From Ruminococcus sp. (GTDB taxonomy: Bacteria; Bacillota; Clostridia; Oscillospirales; Ruminococcaceae): a DNA stretch of 37,473 bases. The stretch is from NCBI GenBank assembly GCA_015066865.1, contig SVNQ01000019.1:1-37473 (forward strand), in the 5' to 3' direction. A program made the translations under genes and the position numbers. Within the stretch, counting starts at the first letter, position 1. The number at the start of each line of letters is the position of its first letter. Below are positions 17,090 through 24,381 of the stretch, one piece after another. Under the pieces are notes generated by a model. That model saw nothing but the letters and a program-made list of their open reading frames with translations, did not search any database and was not told the DNA's origin.

Positions 17090-18061
17090 TTAGATACCGT
17101 ACTTGTCAACATCTTCCTGTGTAATTGTAGCAGCGTCGAAGCCCTTTTCATCCATTACTACAACCTTCTGGCCGATGGACTCGCCCTTTTCGAGCTTGTC
17201 GATGATGTCCTTGATGTAGGAAGCCTGGAAAGGATTGCACTGGCCGTCATAGTTCCAGTTCTGCTTGAGCAGTTCTTCCAGAGCCCACTTGTTGCAGTCA
17301 AAGCCCATTACTACTACGTCCTTGCCTACGCCGTGAGAGATGTTAGCCTTGTCGAGAGCTGCTACAGCGCCCTTAGCCATGTCATCGTTCTCTGCATAGA
17401 TTACGTTGAAGGACTTACCGGAGTCGATTACGGACTGTACGATCTGCTGAGCCTTTTCTGCGTTCCATTCAGCTGTCTGCTGAGCTACCATTGTCCAGCC
17501 CAGTTCGGAAACTGCTGCATCCAGAGCGCCGGAACGGCCCTTCTGTGCTGCGGAACCCATAACACCCTGCAGGTGGATTACTTCATACTTGCTCAGGTTC
17601 TGACCCTTCAGCCAATCAACAGCTGTCTGGCCTTCCTTATCCATGTCGGAAACGATGGAAGCCTCGTACAGGCTCTCGTCTGCGTCGATGGTACGGTCGA
17701 ACAGGATTACCTTAACGCCAGCGTCCTTAGCATCCTTAAGTACAGAATCCCAACCAGCTGTGTCAGCTGCGGAGAGAAGCAGGTAGTCAACTTCGTCCTG
17801 GATGAACTTCTGAGCGTGGTTGATCTGCTCGTCGTTCTTCAGGCTATATGCAAAGGAAGCGTCAAAGCCGTTTTCCTTTGTGAAGGTTTCCTTCATATCC
17901 TTATCATTTGCTGTACGATAACCGGATTCGTTAGGATCGTTATTGATGATACCAACCTTGATCAGACCGCCGGATGTGGACTGTGCAGGACCGCAGGATG
18001 CGAACGCAAAGCACAGAGCTGCTGCTGTAGCGAGTGTAGCTAATTTTTTAAACTTGAACAT
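17090..18061 (-). CDS. Sugar-binding lipoprotein, YtfQ-like (furanose type)
   Basis: A 323-residue periplasmic-binding-protein-like lipoprotein. The N-terminus is a lipoprotein signal with lipobox ending FAS-Cys23. The body aligns by eye with E. coli YtfQ (galactofuranose-binding): ESGYRTAN, TAGWDSVLKDAKDAG, DRTID, HLQGVMGSAAQKGR and YAENDDM. It should capture the sugar outside the cell and pass it to the permease pair. With araA and araD in the same operon, L-arabinose in its furanose form is the likely ligand, by inference; galactofuranose and other pentofuranoses remain possible. GGAGGAG lies about 6-7 bases before the ATG. First gene after the regulated promoter at 18116-18144. Confidence 0.93.
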   Translation of the reverse strand: MFKFKKLATLATAAALCFAFASCGPAQSTSGGLIKVGIINNDPNESGYRTANDKDMKETFTKENGFDASFAYSLKNDEQINHAQKFIQDEVDYLLLSAADTAGWDSVLKDAKDAGVKVILFDRTIDADESLYEASIVSDMDKEGQTAVDWLKGQNLSKYEVIHLQGVMGSAAQKGRSGALDAAVSELGWTMVAQQTAEWNAEKAQQIVQSVIDSGKSFNVIYAENDDMAKGAVAALDKANISHGVGKDVVVMGFDCNKWALEELLKQNWNYDGQCNPFQASYIKDIIDKLEKGESIGQKVVVMDEKGFDAATITQEDVDKYGI

Positions 18062-18087
18062 AAATATCTCCTCCAGATTTAAATTTA

Positions 18088-18102
18088 CACCGTTTCACGG
18101 TG
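18088..18102 (-). other. Inverted repeat in the leader of the transporter operon
   Basis: A perfect 6-bp stem (18088-18093 with 18097-18102) with a 3-base loop lies between the promoter and the ribosome binding site. It may be a second operator or a stabilising 5' hairpin. No T-tract follows. Confidence 0.45.
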
Positions 18103-18115
18103 AACTTGTACTTAC

Positions 18116-18144
18116 ATTATAGTATAGTTGTGCATACATTTATA
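18116..18144 (-). promoter_or_regulatory. Promoter of the arabinose transporter/catabolic operon
   Basis: A minus-strand TATAAT lies at 18116-18121. At the matching 17-base distance the -35 (18139-18144) reads TATAAA, a poor match, which fits a regulated promoter. The AraR-like box at 18126-18141 covers the spacer and touches the -35. The TTGACA at 18181-18186 has no usable -10 at the right distance. Confidence 0.65.
18126..18141 (-). promoter_or_regulatory. Putative AraR operator at the transporter promoter
   Basis: Minus-strand AAATGTATGCACAACT matches the Bacillus-type AraR box (about ATTTGTACGTACAAAT, recalled from knowledge) at 11 of 16 positions. It matches the better box upstream of araR (20333-20348) at 12 of 16. 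Its place over the promoter core fits repression. Confidence 0.55.
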
Positions 18145-18214
18145 CCTAAATTTTTAAGATTTTTGTTTGATATTTCAAGATGTCAAAAGTTGTATTGTCA
18201 TTATTTTAACAAAC

Positions 18215-18928
18215 CTATCCCAAGCGATTGCTGCTTGCTCGAAATTCTCTGGGCGTTTGACCAGTATATTTTTTGAAAATCTGCCCGAAATAGCGATAAT
18301 CGCTGAATCCGACTTCATAGGCGATCTCACTGACCAGCTTGGAGGTTCGGCAGAGCAGTTCCTTTGCCTTTTCGATACGGACATGGGAAAGATAATCCGA
18401 AAAATTCATTTCCATTTCTTTCTTGAAAAGCGCACTGAGATAGGTGGAACTCAGATTGACAGCGGAGGCTGCACTTTTGAGTGAAATATCCTCCTGCATA
18501 TAATTTTCATCAATATATTTCAGGGTTTTGCGGATGGTTTCGTTCCGGTTTTCACGAGAAAATTCGGCACGCCATCTGATGCATTGTTCCAGCATTTCCG
18601 TAAAAAATCTGACCGCACCCTCGGAATCAATAAAATTCGTCTCAATATCGTCAATGCTTCCGAAGCGTTTTACAAATTCCTCATACGGAACACCCAGATC
18701 TTTGGAAAACACACGCACAAGAATATAGAGATCCATCGCAACATAGAGCCGCATGAGCAGTGATTCGATCTGAAAAAAGCCTGTTTCCTCGAAAAACGCC
18801 TTCACTGTCTGCTCGCACATATCAACGCTTCCGCTTTTCAGAAGCTGATCAATCCTGCCGGTGTCAATCCGCTGCACATCACTGTAGCGTTCTCCCTGCA
18901 TATCACTGGCGAACTCGTTCACCTTCAT
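18215..18928 (-). CDS. AraC-family regulator, YesN-like output half without receiver domain
   Basis: ATG at 18928 is preferred over TTG at 18934 because GGAGGG lies 7 bases before the ATG. The 237-residue protein ends in a two-helix-turn-helix AraC domain (about 135-235: ISLKSAASAVNLSSTYLSALFKKE and VSEIAYEVGFSDYRYFGQIFKKYTG). The N-terminal 120 residues are helical and resemble the linker region that joins the receiver to the AraC domain in YesN-type response regulators. There is no receiver with a phospho-acceptor Asp and no AraC sugar-binding cupin. It lies between araR and the transporter, so a role in arabinose control is likely but the signal it senses is unknown. Confidence 0.88.
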   Translation of the reverse strand: MKVNEFASDMQGERYSDVQRIDTGRIDQLLKSGSVDMCEQTVKAFFEETGFFQIESLLMRLYVAMDLYILVRVFSKDLGVPYEEFVKRFGSIDDIETNFIDSEGAVRFFTEMLEQCIRWRAEFSRENRNETIRKTLKYIDENYMQEDISLKSAASAVNLSSTYLSALFKKEMEMNFSDYLSHVRIEKAKELLCRTSKLVSEIAYEVGFSDYRYFGQIFKKYTGQTPREFRASSNRLG

Positions 18929-18943
18929 TGTCAATCCCTCCGC

Positions 18944-19045
18944 TTAAATACATTCGTTCCTCCCGCTGCATGTGGAAAGAACGAACATTAAGACTGCCTG
19001 TTTCAACAAGCGCACCTCCGAACGGACGGCGCACCATGCGATCAT
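18944..19045 (-). CDS. Possible small ORF overlapping the araR stop (33 codons)
   Basis: The ATG at 19045 overlaps the araR TGA as ATGA, and the frame runs 33 codons to a TAA at 18946-18944, ending 15 bases before the AraC-family gene. An internal TTG at 19006 has GGAGGTG upstream and would give a 20-residue peptide with a short hydrophobic run (QAVLMFVL). Start overlap suggests coupling. The length, unusual composition and lack of a family make it uncertain. It may be a leader that couples translation of the AraC-family gene, or noise. Confidence 0.3.
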   Translation of the reverse strand: MIAWCAVRSEVRLLKQAVLMFVLSTCSGRNECI

Positions 19046-20121
19046 TTTATTATCTTTACTGAATCACGGATCACAAGTTCCGGTTTACATATACTATCTT
19101 CGCATTCCGCTTTCGGATTCCGGATCATTGTAAGGAGCTTTTCCGCCGCCATTTCGCCAAGAACCTGATGCGGATGCTTCACCGTTGTCAGATGGACGTC
19201 ACAGATCGTTGCAAGCTTCGAATCATCAATGCCCACTATGGAAACATCCTCCGGCACATTAATGCCCCTTGTCTTACAGAAATTCAGAAGTTCCACTGCA
19301 AGCTTGTCATTATAGCACACAACCGCTGTTGATTCTTTCAAAAGCGACAGGATTCGACTTTCTGAAAGGCTGAACAGGGAGGCTCTTTCGCTGGTGGAGT
19401 ACCAAAGCACATTCTGCTCGGCAGTCACAATTCCACGTTCCTCACAGCTATTGATGAATCCCTGATAGCGTTTATGCCCCTGAATATCATCCAGCGCAAA
19501 AATTGCAGAGATTTTCTTATGCCCTGATTTAAACAAATAATCGGTCACCAGTTTTCCCGCCACTGTATCGTCCATTGCCACGCATGGAAAATCCGCCCAC
19601 GGATATTTTGCGTTAAAGAATACAAGCGGAATATTTTTCGCCCGAATCTCCTCATACAGTTTCTGGTTGGGGTTGGGCAGCGCACTCTTGGAAGGTTCAA
19701 CGATCAGCCCCGAAACGCCGTGTGCGATCATGTTTTTCAGCGCCTGCGTTTCTTCAAATACCTGATTCTGGGTAATGGAAAGCTGCATGGCTGTATGGTT
19801 GCGTTTCAGTACGCTTTCAATTCCGGTTACGATACTCGGAAAAATATAATCACTAAAATATGTGGAAATCACGCCAACACTCAGACGTCCGCCCGTTCTC
19901 TCGCCTCCGGCACCCTTTACAAATGTGCCGCTGCCTCTGACACGGCAGATCACATTTTCGCTTTCAAGCATCTTGAGCGCCTGACGCACGGTCTGTCTGC
20001 TGACATTATGTATGCTGCACAGTTCATTTTCGGACAGAAAACGGTCATCGGGAAGCAAATGCTGCTCCTCGATATACTTTTTTGCCCATTCTACAATCGC
20101 AAGGTATTTATACTCATCCAT
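19042..20121 (-). CDS. araR: Arabinose operon repressor (GntR-type HTH fused to LacI-type sensor)
   Basis: Start at 20121 is chosen for GAGGA about 6 bases upstream, giving 359 residues. The N-terminal 70 residues are a GntR winged helix (LSENELCSIHNVSRQTVRQALKMLE, then VRGSGTFV). The rest is a LacI/GalR periplasmic-binding-type effector domain (VGVISTYFSDYIFPSIVTGIE, VFFNAKY, DDTVAG, GHKKISAIFALDD, VSIVGIDDS). This hybrid is the hallmark of AraR, which in Bacillus binds L-arabinose and leaves its operators. Candidate operators occur at its own promoter and at the downstream transporter promoter. It is followed by the AraC-family gene on the same strand. Confidence 0.93.
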   Translation of the reverse strand: MDEYKYLAIVEWAKKYIEEQHLLPDDRFLSENELCSIHNVSRQTVRQALKMLESENVICRVRGSGTFVKGAGGERTGGRLSVGVISTYFSDYIFPSIVTGIESVLKRNHTAMQLSITQNQVFEETQALKNMIAHGVSGLIVEPSKSALPNPNQKLYEEIRAKNIPLVFFNAKYPWADFPCVAMDDTVAGKLVTDYLFKSGHKKISAIFALDDIQGHKRYQGFINSCEERGIVTAEQNVLWYSTSERASLFSLSESRILSLLKESTAVVCYNDKLAVELLNFCKTRGINVPEDVSIVGIDDSKLATICDVHLTTVKHPHQVLGEMAAEKLLTMIRNPKAECEDSICKPELVIRDSVKIIK

Positions 20122-20185
20122 ATTGTATCCTCGACTTTGCTTTTTTCTGACCACTTACCGAACAAAATATGCTTATAAATTACCC

Positions 20186-20228
20186 TGCGTTTTCCTCAAT
20201 CCGTAGCACGCAGACTGAGGAAAACGCA
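20186..20228 (-). other. Long hairpin in the araR leader
   Basis: A 16-bp stem (20186-20201 with 20213-20228) has a single non-Watson-Crick position, which is G-U on the minus-strand RNA. The loop is 11 bases. No T-tract follows on either strand, so it is not a standard terminator. It lies between the araR promoter and start codon. An alternative pairing, CTGCGT (20185-20190) with ACGCAG (20208-20213), would exclude the long stem. Confidence 0.7.
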
Positions 20229-20279
20229 TTCAAGAGAGGAATTTACATTAATCGCCCTTTGTTTCATTCGATTGGCTTT

Positions 20280-20308
20280 ATTATAGCACGAAAAAACAAA
20301 TTTGTAAA
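20280..20308 (-). promoter_or_regulatory. Promoter of araR
   Basis: Minus-strand TTTACA (20303-20308), a 17-base spacer and TATAAT (20280-20285), giving a leader of about 150 bases. The palindrome ACAAATTTGT (20296-20305) lies in the spacer and overlaps the -35. Confidence 0.7.
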
Positions 20309-20332
20309 TACAACTTTGGACATTTCACTAAA

Positions 20333-20348
20333 ATTTGTACGCACAAGT
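20333..20348. promoter_or_regulatory. Putative AraR operator upstream of araR
   Basis: ATTTGTACGCACAAGT differs from the recalled AraR consensus ATTTGTACGTACAAAT at 2 of 16 positions. It lies about 25 bases upstream of the araR -35. The remaining bases up to 20446 hold no gene, only a second palindrome TTGTCCGGGACAA at 20408-20420. Confidence 0.7.
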
Positions 20349-20446
20349 CAAAAACATCCCCTGCTTTTTGGTAATTTTTCACAATCTCCAACACAGACAA
20401 GCTGAATTTGTCCGGGACAACTTGTATTTTTCACCCTATTCCTTTG

Positions 20447-20485
20447 AAAAACAAAAAGCCTTCCCCGCAAACAAGCGGGGAAGGC
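20447..20485 (-). terminator. Terminator of the ROK-UPF0371 operon
   Basis: A perfect 11-bp stem (20458-20468 with 20475-20485) with a 6-base loop. On the minus strand it is followed by TTTTTGTTTTT (20457-20447). It lies 15 bases after the stop at 20500. Confidence 0.93.
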
Positions 20486-20499
20486 ATACAAATTTGTCT

Positions 20500-21963
20500 T
20501 TACTGATAAGCCGGTTCACAGGTGAGATTAATACCGAGTCTGCGGAACACTTTCTCATCAACGGGAGAAAGGATAACAGAGGAATGCACCTCACAGCCGC
20601 GCAGCTTGTCCAGCTGCTGCATGCACAGCTCTGCCTTTTCATCGGTTGCCGCACAGATGGACAAGGCAATGAGAATCTCGTCCGTATGCAGACAGGGGTT
20701 GCGGTTGCCAAGATGGTCAACTTTAAGGTGCTGGATCGGCTCAATGATCGTCGGTGCGATCAGGTGGAGATCATCCTCCAGTCCTGCCAATTTTTTCAGG
20801 GCATTGAGCAGGAGCGCAGCGGATGCGCCCAACAGCTCCGAGGTTCTGCCGGTAACGATCGTACCATCCGGCAGCTGCATTGCGGCAGCCGGTGCGCCGG
20901 TCAGGGCAGCACGCTGCAGGGCAGGTGCAGTCACCTCGCGATCGTTTACGGTAATGCCCGCCTGCTTCATCAGCAGCTTGAGCTTGAGCGTCACCTCGTC
21001 ACTGAGCAGACCTTTGCGCTTGTCGCACATTGCCGCATAATAGCGGCGCAGGATCTCCTGACGGGAGGCATCCTTTGTCACTTCGTCATCAATGATGCAG
21101 TTCCCTGCCATATTCACGCCCATATCCGTCGGGGACTTGTACGGACATTCGCCGAGGATGTTTTCGAGCATTGCACTCACTACGGGGAAGATCTCAACAT
21201 CACGGTTATAATTGACCGTCGTTTCTCCATATGCTTCCAGATGGAACGGATCGATCATATTCACATCATTCAGATCTGCGGTTGCCGCTTCATAAGCAAG
21301 GTTCACCGGATGCTTGAGGGGAAGATTCCAGATGGGGAAGGTTTCAAACTTGGCATAGCCTGCCTTGCGTCCACGGTTGTTCTCATGGTAGAGCTGGGAC
21401 ATGCAGACTGCCATCTTTCCGCTGCCCGGTCCGGGGGCGGTTACCACGACAAGCTCTCTTGTGGTGGGGATGTACTCATTCTTTCCGTATCCCTCATCGC
21501 TCACAATTTTTGCAATATCGGACGGGTAGCCCTCAATATTGAAATGGCGATACACACGCACACCGAGTGATTCCAGACGCTTCTGGAACGCAACTGCGGC
21601 AGTTTGTCCGTCAAAGCGTGTCATGACCACGCTGCTGACATACAGTCCGATCTGCCGGAAGCAATCTATCAGACGGACAACATCCAGATCGTAAGTGATG
21701 CCAAGATCCGTCCTCAGCTTATTCTTTACAATATCTGCGGCATTAATCGCCATTACAATTTCTACACGTTCCTTCAGCTGCAGCAGCATTTTCAGCTTAC
21801 TGTCCGGCTGAAATCCCGGCAGCACACGGGACGCATGGAAATCATCAAACAGCTTGCCGCCAAATTCCAGATAGAGCTTTCCTCCAAACTGATCAATGCG
21901 TTTTCTGATATGTTCCGACTGCATATGCAGGTATTTATCATTGTCAAATCCAACCGCCTTCAT
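20500..21963 (-). CDS. UPF0371 (DUF1846) family protein
   Basis: Start at 21963 (MKAVGFDNDKYLHMQSEHI) follows GGAGG by 7 bases and gives 487 residues, normal for this conserved family of unknown function. The protein has the family N-terminus (RIDQFGGKLYLEFGGKLFDDFHASRVLPGF) and a P-loop-like APGPGSGKMA near residue 190, which suggests nucleotide or phosphate binding. No signal peptide or membrane segment is present. It follows the ROK regulator gene by 23 bases on the same strand and ends at a strong terminator, so the two form one operon; that partner is the best clue to its use. Confidence 0.92.
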   Translation of the reverse strand: MKAVGFDNDKYLHMQSEHIRKRIDQFGGKLYLEFGGKLFDDFHASRVLPGFQPDSKLKMLLQLKERVEIVMAINAADIVKNKLRTDLGITYDLDVVRLIDCFRQIGLYVSSVVMTRFDGQTAAVAFQKRLESLGVRVYRHFNIEGYPSDIAKIVSDEGYGKNEYIPTTRELVVVTAPGPGSGKMAVCMSQLYHENNRGRKAGYAKFETFPIWNLPLKHPVNLAYEAATADLNDVNMIDPFHLEAYGETTVNYNRDVEIFPVVSAMLENILGECPYKSPTDMGVNMAGNCIIDDEVTKDASRQEILRRYYAAMCDKRKGLLSDEVTLKLKLLMKQAGITVNDREVTAPALQRAALTGAPAAAMQLPDGTIVTGRTSELLGASAALLLNALKKLAGLEDDLHLIAPTIIEPIQHLKVDHLGNRNPCLHTDEILIALSICAATDEKAELCMQQLDKLRGCEVHSSVILSPVDEKVFRRLGINLTCEPAYQ

Positions 21964-21986
21964 ACCGACACCTCCGTAAACATCAA

Positions 21987-23228
21987 TCATTCAGCAGTTT
22001 CCGCCTGAACACCGCCGTTGAGATAGAAATTCTTCATCAGCACAAGAGAACAGCCCGCAAGAAAATCCGTTTTTTCGCTGACGCTGCTCAGCACTATGCG
22101 CTCCGCAATATCATCGCTTGCATATTCCTTGATGTATCTCTTAAAATGGGGAAATCCACGCTCTGTCAATCCAAAATTATGCAGGATCACCTTCTGTGCC
22201 TGAAAACTGCATACCAGATTATGCAGCAGCACGCTCCAGTCCTGCATGATCTCCTGCACAACTTCTTCACAACGTCTGTCACCTGCCGTAACCGCCTGAT
22301 ACATCTGGTCGAGAGTGACATGTTCAATATAGCCATCTGTTGCACTGTACAAAAACGGGGTGCGCTCCTTGCTGTAAACCTGTGCGATTCTTGCCTGCAT
22401 TGCCTGCACGGAAAGCTGCGCACGCACAGAACCGGCAGGATAGCCGTCCTGCTGTCTGCCGCCGGGACGAACAATGCAGCGTTCCGTCAGATAGCTGTAG
22501 GTCAGATAATCCTGCTCATATTTTTCGGGGCGAAGAACGGAAATATTGATGTGATTGCCCAGATGGATGTATACCTGATTCATGCTCTGGATGCCGCCCC
22601 GCTGGAGATCCGCATTGGCAAGCGAAAGCAGCCATACGGCATTGCCGCAGAATACAGTCGGCATCTGCGGTACGGAAAGTCCACGGATCAGCTCTGTAAA
22701 GTCCAGTGTTCCGTCCTTGTAGAACACACGCATTCTGCCGATCATGATCGGCATGACCCCAACGCCCAGTCCCAGCACATTGTCACGGGTCAGACAGCTG
22801 TTGTTCATCATGCGCTCAGACGAACTGATGATGAACTGCAGAATTTCCTTTCTGCTTGTATGGTCTGTGCAGGGCATGCTTGTCTTATCCAATATATCCA
22901 TATGCATCGTGCAGAGTCCTACGGTGATCTCATGTTCACTGATCACTGCACCGAGCACGAATTTATAATTTGCATTGATGTCCAGCAGGATCTTGCGTCT
23001 GCCCTTCGGCAGCTTGTCCTGCTGCGTGCCCTGATACGGTGCTTCGCCGATTTCGGTCAGCAGTCCCTCGGAGATCATAGCGTTTGTGATCTGTGTAATG
23101 GAGGCACGGGTAATCTGTAATTTCTGTGCCAGATCCACTCTGGAGATCGGGCCTGCTTCCCATACCGTGCGCAGCACCTGCATACGGTTGATCCTCTTTA
23201 AATCCAGTTTGCTGATACCACTTAACAT
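21987..23228 (-). CDS. ROK-family transcriptional regulator (non-catalytic)
   Basis: A 413-residue protein with an N-terminal winged HTH (about 10-75: NRMQVLRTVWEAGPISRVDLAQKL, TRASITQITNAMISEGLL), followed by a ROK domain. The ROK zinc motif CxCGxxGC is missing; that region reads RPGGRQQDGYPAGS. I also see no intact DxGxT phosphate loop. It is therefore a sensor or repressor rather than a sugar kinase. Ligand unknown. GAGGGG lies before the ATG at 23228. A near-consensus promoter lies at 23271-23299, and UPF0371 is 23 bases downstream. Confidence 0.88.
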   Translation of the reverse strand: MLSGISKLDLKRINRMQVLRTVWEAGPISRVDLAQKLQITRASITQITNAMISEGLLTEIGEAPYQGTQQDKLPKGRRKILLDINANYKFVLGAVISEHEITVGLCTMHMDILDKTSMPCTDHTSRKEILQFIISSSERMMNNSCLTRDNVLGLGVGVMPIMIGRMRVFYKDGTLDFTELIRGLSVPQMPTVFCGNAVWLLSLANADLQRGGIQSMNQVYIHLGNHINISVLRPEKYEQDYLTYSYLTERCIVRPGGRQQDGYPAGSVRAQLSVQAMQARIAQVYSKERTPFLYSATDGYIEHVTLDQMYQAVTAGDRRCEEVVQEIMQDWSVLLHNLVCSFQAQKVILHNFGLTERGFPHFKRYIKEYASDDIAERIVLSSVSEKTDFLAGCSLVLMKNFYLNGGVQAETAE

Positions 23229-23270
23229 ACGATCCCCTCTCTCCGAAAATATCCGGCATTCATTGTTTTC

Positions 23271-23299
23271 ATTATATCATATTATAAAGAAGATTGCAA
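23271..23299 (-). promoter_or_regulatory. Promoter of the ROK-UPF0371 operon
   Basis: Minus-strand TTGCAA (23294-23299), a 17-base spacer and TATAAT (23271-23276). An imperfect palindrome with TGTG and CACA arms (23328-23339) lies about 30 bases upstream and is a possible regulator site. Confidence 0.8.
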
Positions 23300-23410
23300 A
23301 CGGATTTCTCACATTCCGGCAATTCTGTGTGATTGCACAATTTGTCAATTCATTTAACCAATACGTTTGTACAGTTTGAAACGCCTTAAAAACCGCAAAC
23401 TGCTGCTGCA

Positions 23411-24325
23411 TCACAAAAGCTCATATACCATCATTGCAAGCGGCATGGAGGCGATGGAAAGCAGTGTCGTTACGCCGAACAATTCGGAGGCGTAGGCGGC
23501 ATTTTTCCGATAATTCAAGCACTGCATGGTACACATTGCCGCAGAGGGGGCTGCGGTTGCAGCAAGCACAGTCATCTCCATTGTACTGTCGAACGGAAAG
23601 AGAAGGAATGCGCCGATGACCGCAGCGGGAATGATGATCAGCTTCAGAAAGCTGATATAGAACACACGGGGCTTTTTCAGCACGCCGAGGAGATTCGTCT
23701 GTGCAATGGTTGCACCGGCTACAAACATGGCAAGGGGCGTGTTAAGGCTGCCGACCATGCCGAGGGTTTCAGTAAGCAGCGGCGGAATGGTGATCTGCGC
23801 AAAGAACAGTGCCATGCCCAGCACAATGGCAATAATGGCAGGGGAACGCAGTACTTTTGCTGCGGATCTCAGGCTTTTCTGACCGGAGATCTGCATCACG
23901 CCATGCGTCCAGGCAAGAAGATTGAACAGCGTCACAAATGCGGTAAGGTAGAACACCCCCTCATAATCAAACATCGCCTGCACAAGCGGGATTCCCATAA
24001 ATCCGCAGTTGGAGTAGATGCAGGAAAAGCGTTCAATGGCGGTTTCTCTGCCCTCTTTGTTTCGGATGGCAAGGTAGGAGATTGCCATGGCGATGGCGTA
24101 GGACAGCGCCGAAAGCAGGAATGTCCAACCAAGATTTGCAACCAGTTCTGCCTTCAGCTCCCGCTGATAGGCAAGGAGAATGACGATGGGATTGACCACA
24201 GTCAGAACAAGTTTTGAAATCTCGCTGACGGTTTCCTTGGAAAGCAGACGGAAACGAAAACATCCCGCACCGATGAGTATGAGGATGAGCATGATGAATG
24301 CCTGCTGTAAAATGACCTGTGACAT
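23411..24325 (-). CDS. AEC-family (auxin efflux carrier type) membrane transporter
   Basis: Start at 24325 (MSQVILQQAFIMLILILIGAG) follows GGAGG by 7 bases and gives 304 residues. The protein is almost wholly hydrophobic with about ten membrane segments. Family features are the N-terminal KLVLTVVNPIVILLAYQ, the central IYSNCGFMGIPLVQAMF with its conserved Asn-Cys-Gly-Phe-Met-Gly, and LNTPLAMFVAGATIAQTNL. AEC members move organic acids such as malate, or other anions; the substrate is not readable. It lies 56 bases downstream of the MIF gene with a terminator between, so expression may rely on read-through. Confidence 0.9.
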   Translation of the reverse strand: MSQVILQQAFIMLILILIGAGCFRFRLLSKETVSEISKLVLTVVNPIVILLAYQRELKAELVANLGWTFLLSALSYAIAMAISYLAIRNKEGRETAIERFSCIYSNCGFMGIPLVQAMFDYEGVFYLTAFVTLFNLLAWTHGVMQISGQKSLRSAAKVLRSPAIIAIVLGMALFFAQITIPPLLTETLGMVGSLNTPLAMFVAGATIAQTNLLGVLKKPRVFYISFLKLIIIPAAVIGAFLLFPFDSTMEMTVLAATAAPSAAMCTMQCLNYRKNAAYASELFGVTTLLSIASMPLAMMVYELL

Positions 24326-24340
24326 TTGGTATCCTCCGTA

Positions 24341-24366
24341 AAAATGCCCGATGTTCGGCATCGGGC
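24341..24366 (-). terminator. Terminator between the MIF homologue and the AEC gene
   Basis: An 8-bp stem (24346-24353 with 24359-24366) with a 5-base loop. On the minus strand it is followed by ATTTTTA. It ends only a few bases before the AEC ribosome binding site. Confidence 0.8.
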
Positions 24367-24381
24367 GAATGATTTGCTGTT

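Noticed and set aside
18181..18186. TTGACA as the -35 of the transporter promoter
   Set aside because: No acceptable -10 lies 16-18 bases downstream; the TATAAT at 18116 is far out of range.
20335..21570. Plus-strand open frame of 411 codons opposite UPF0371
   Set aside because: Shadow frame; it also runs through the UPF0371 terminator hairpin and the araR upstream region.
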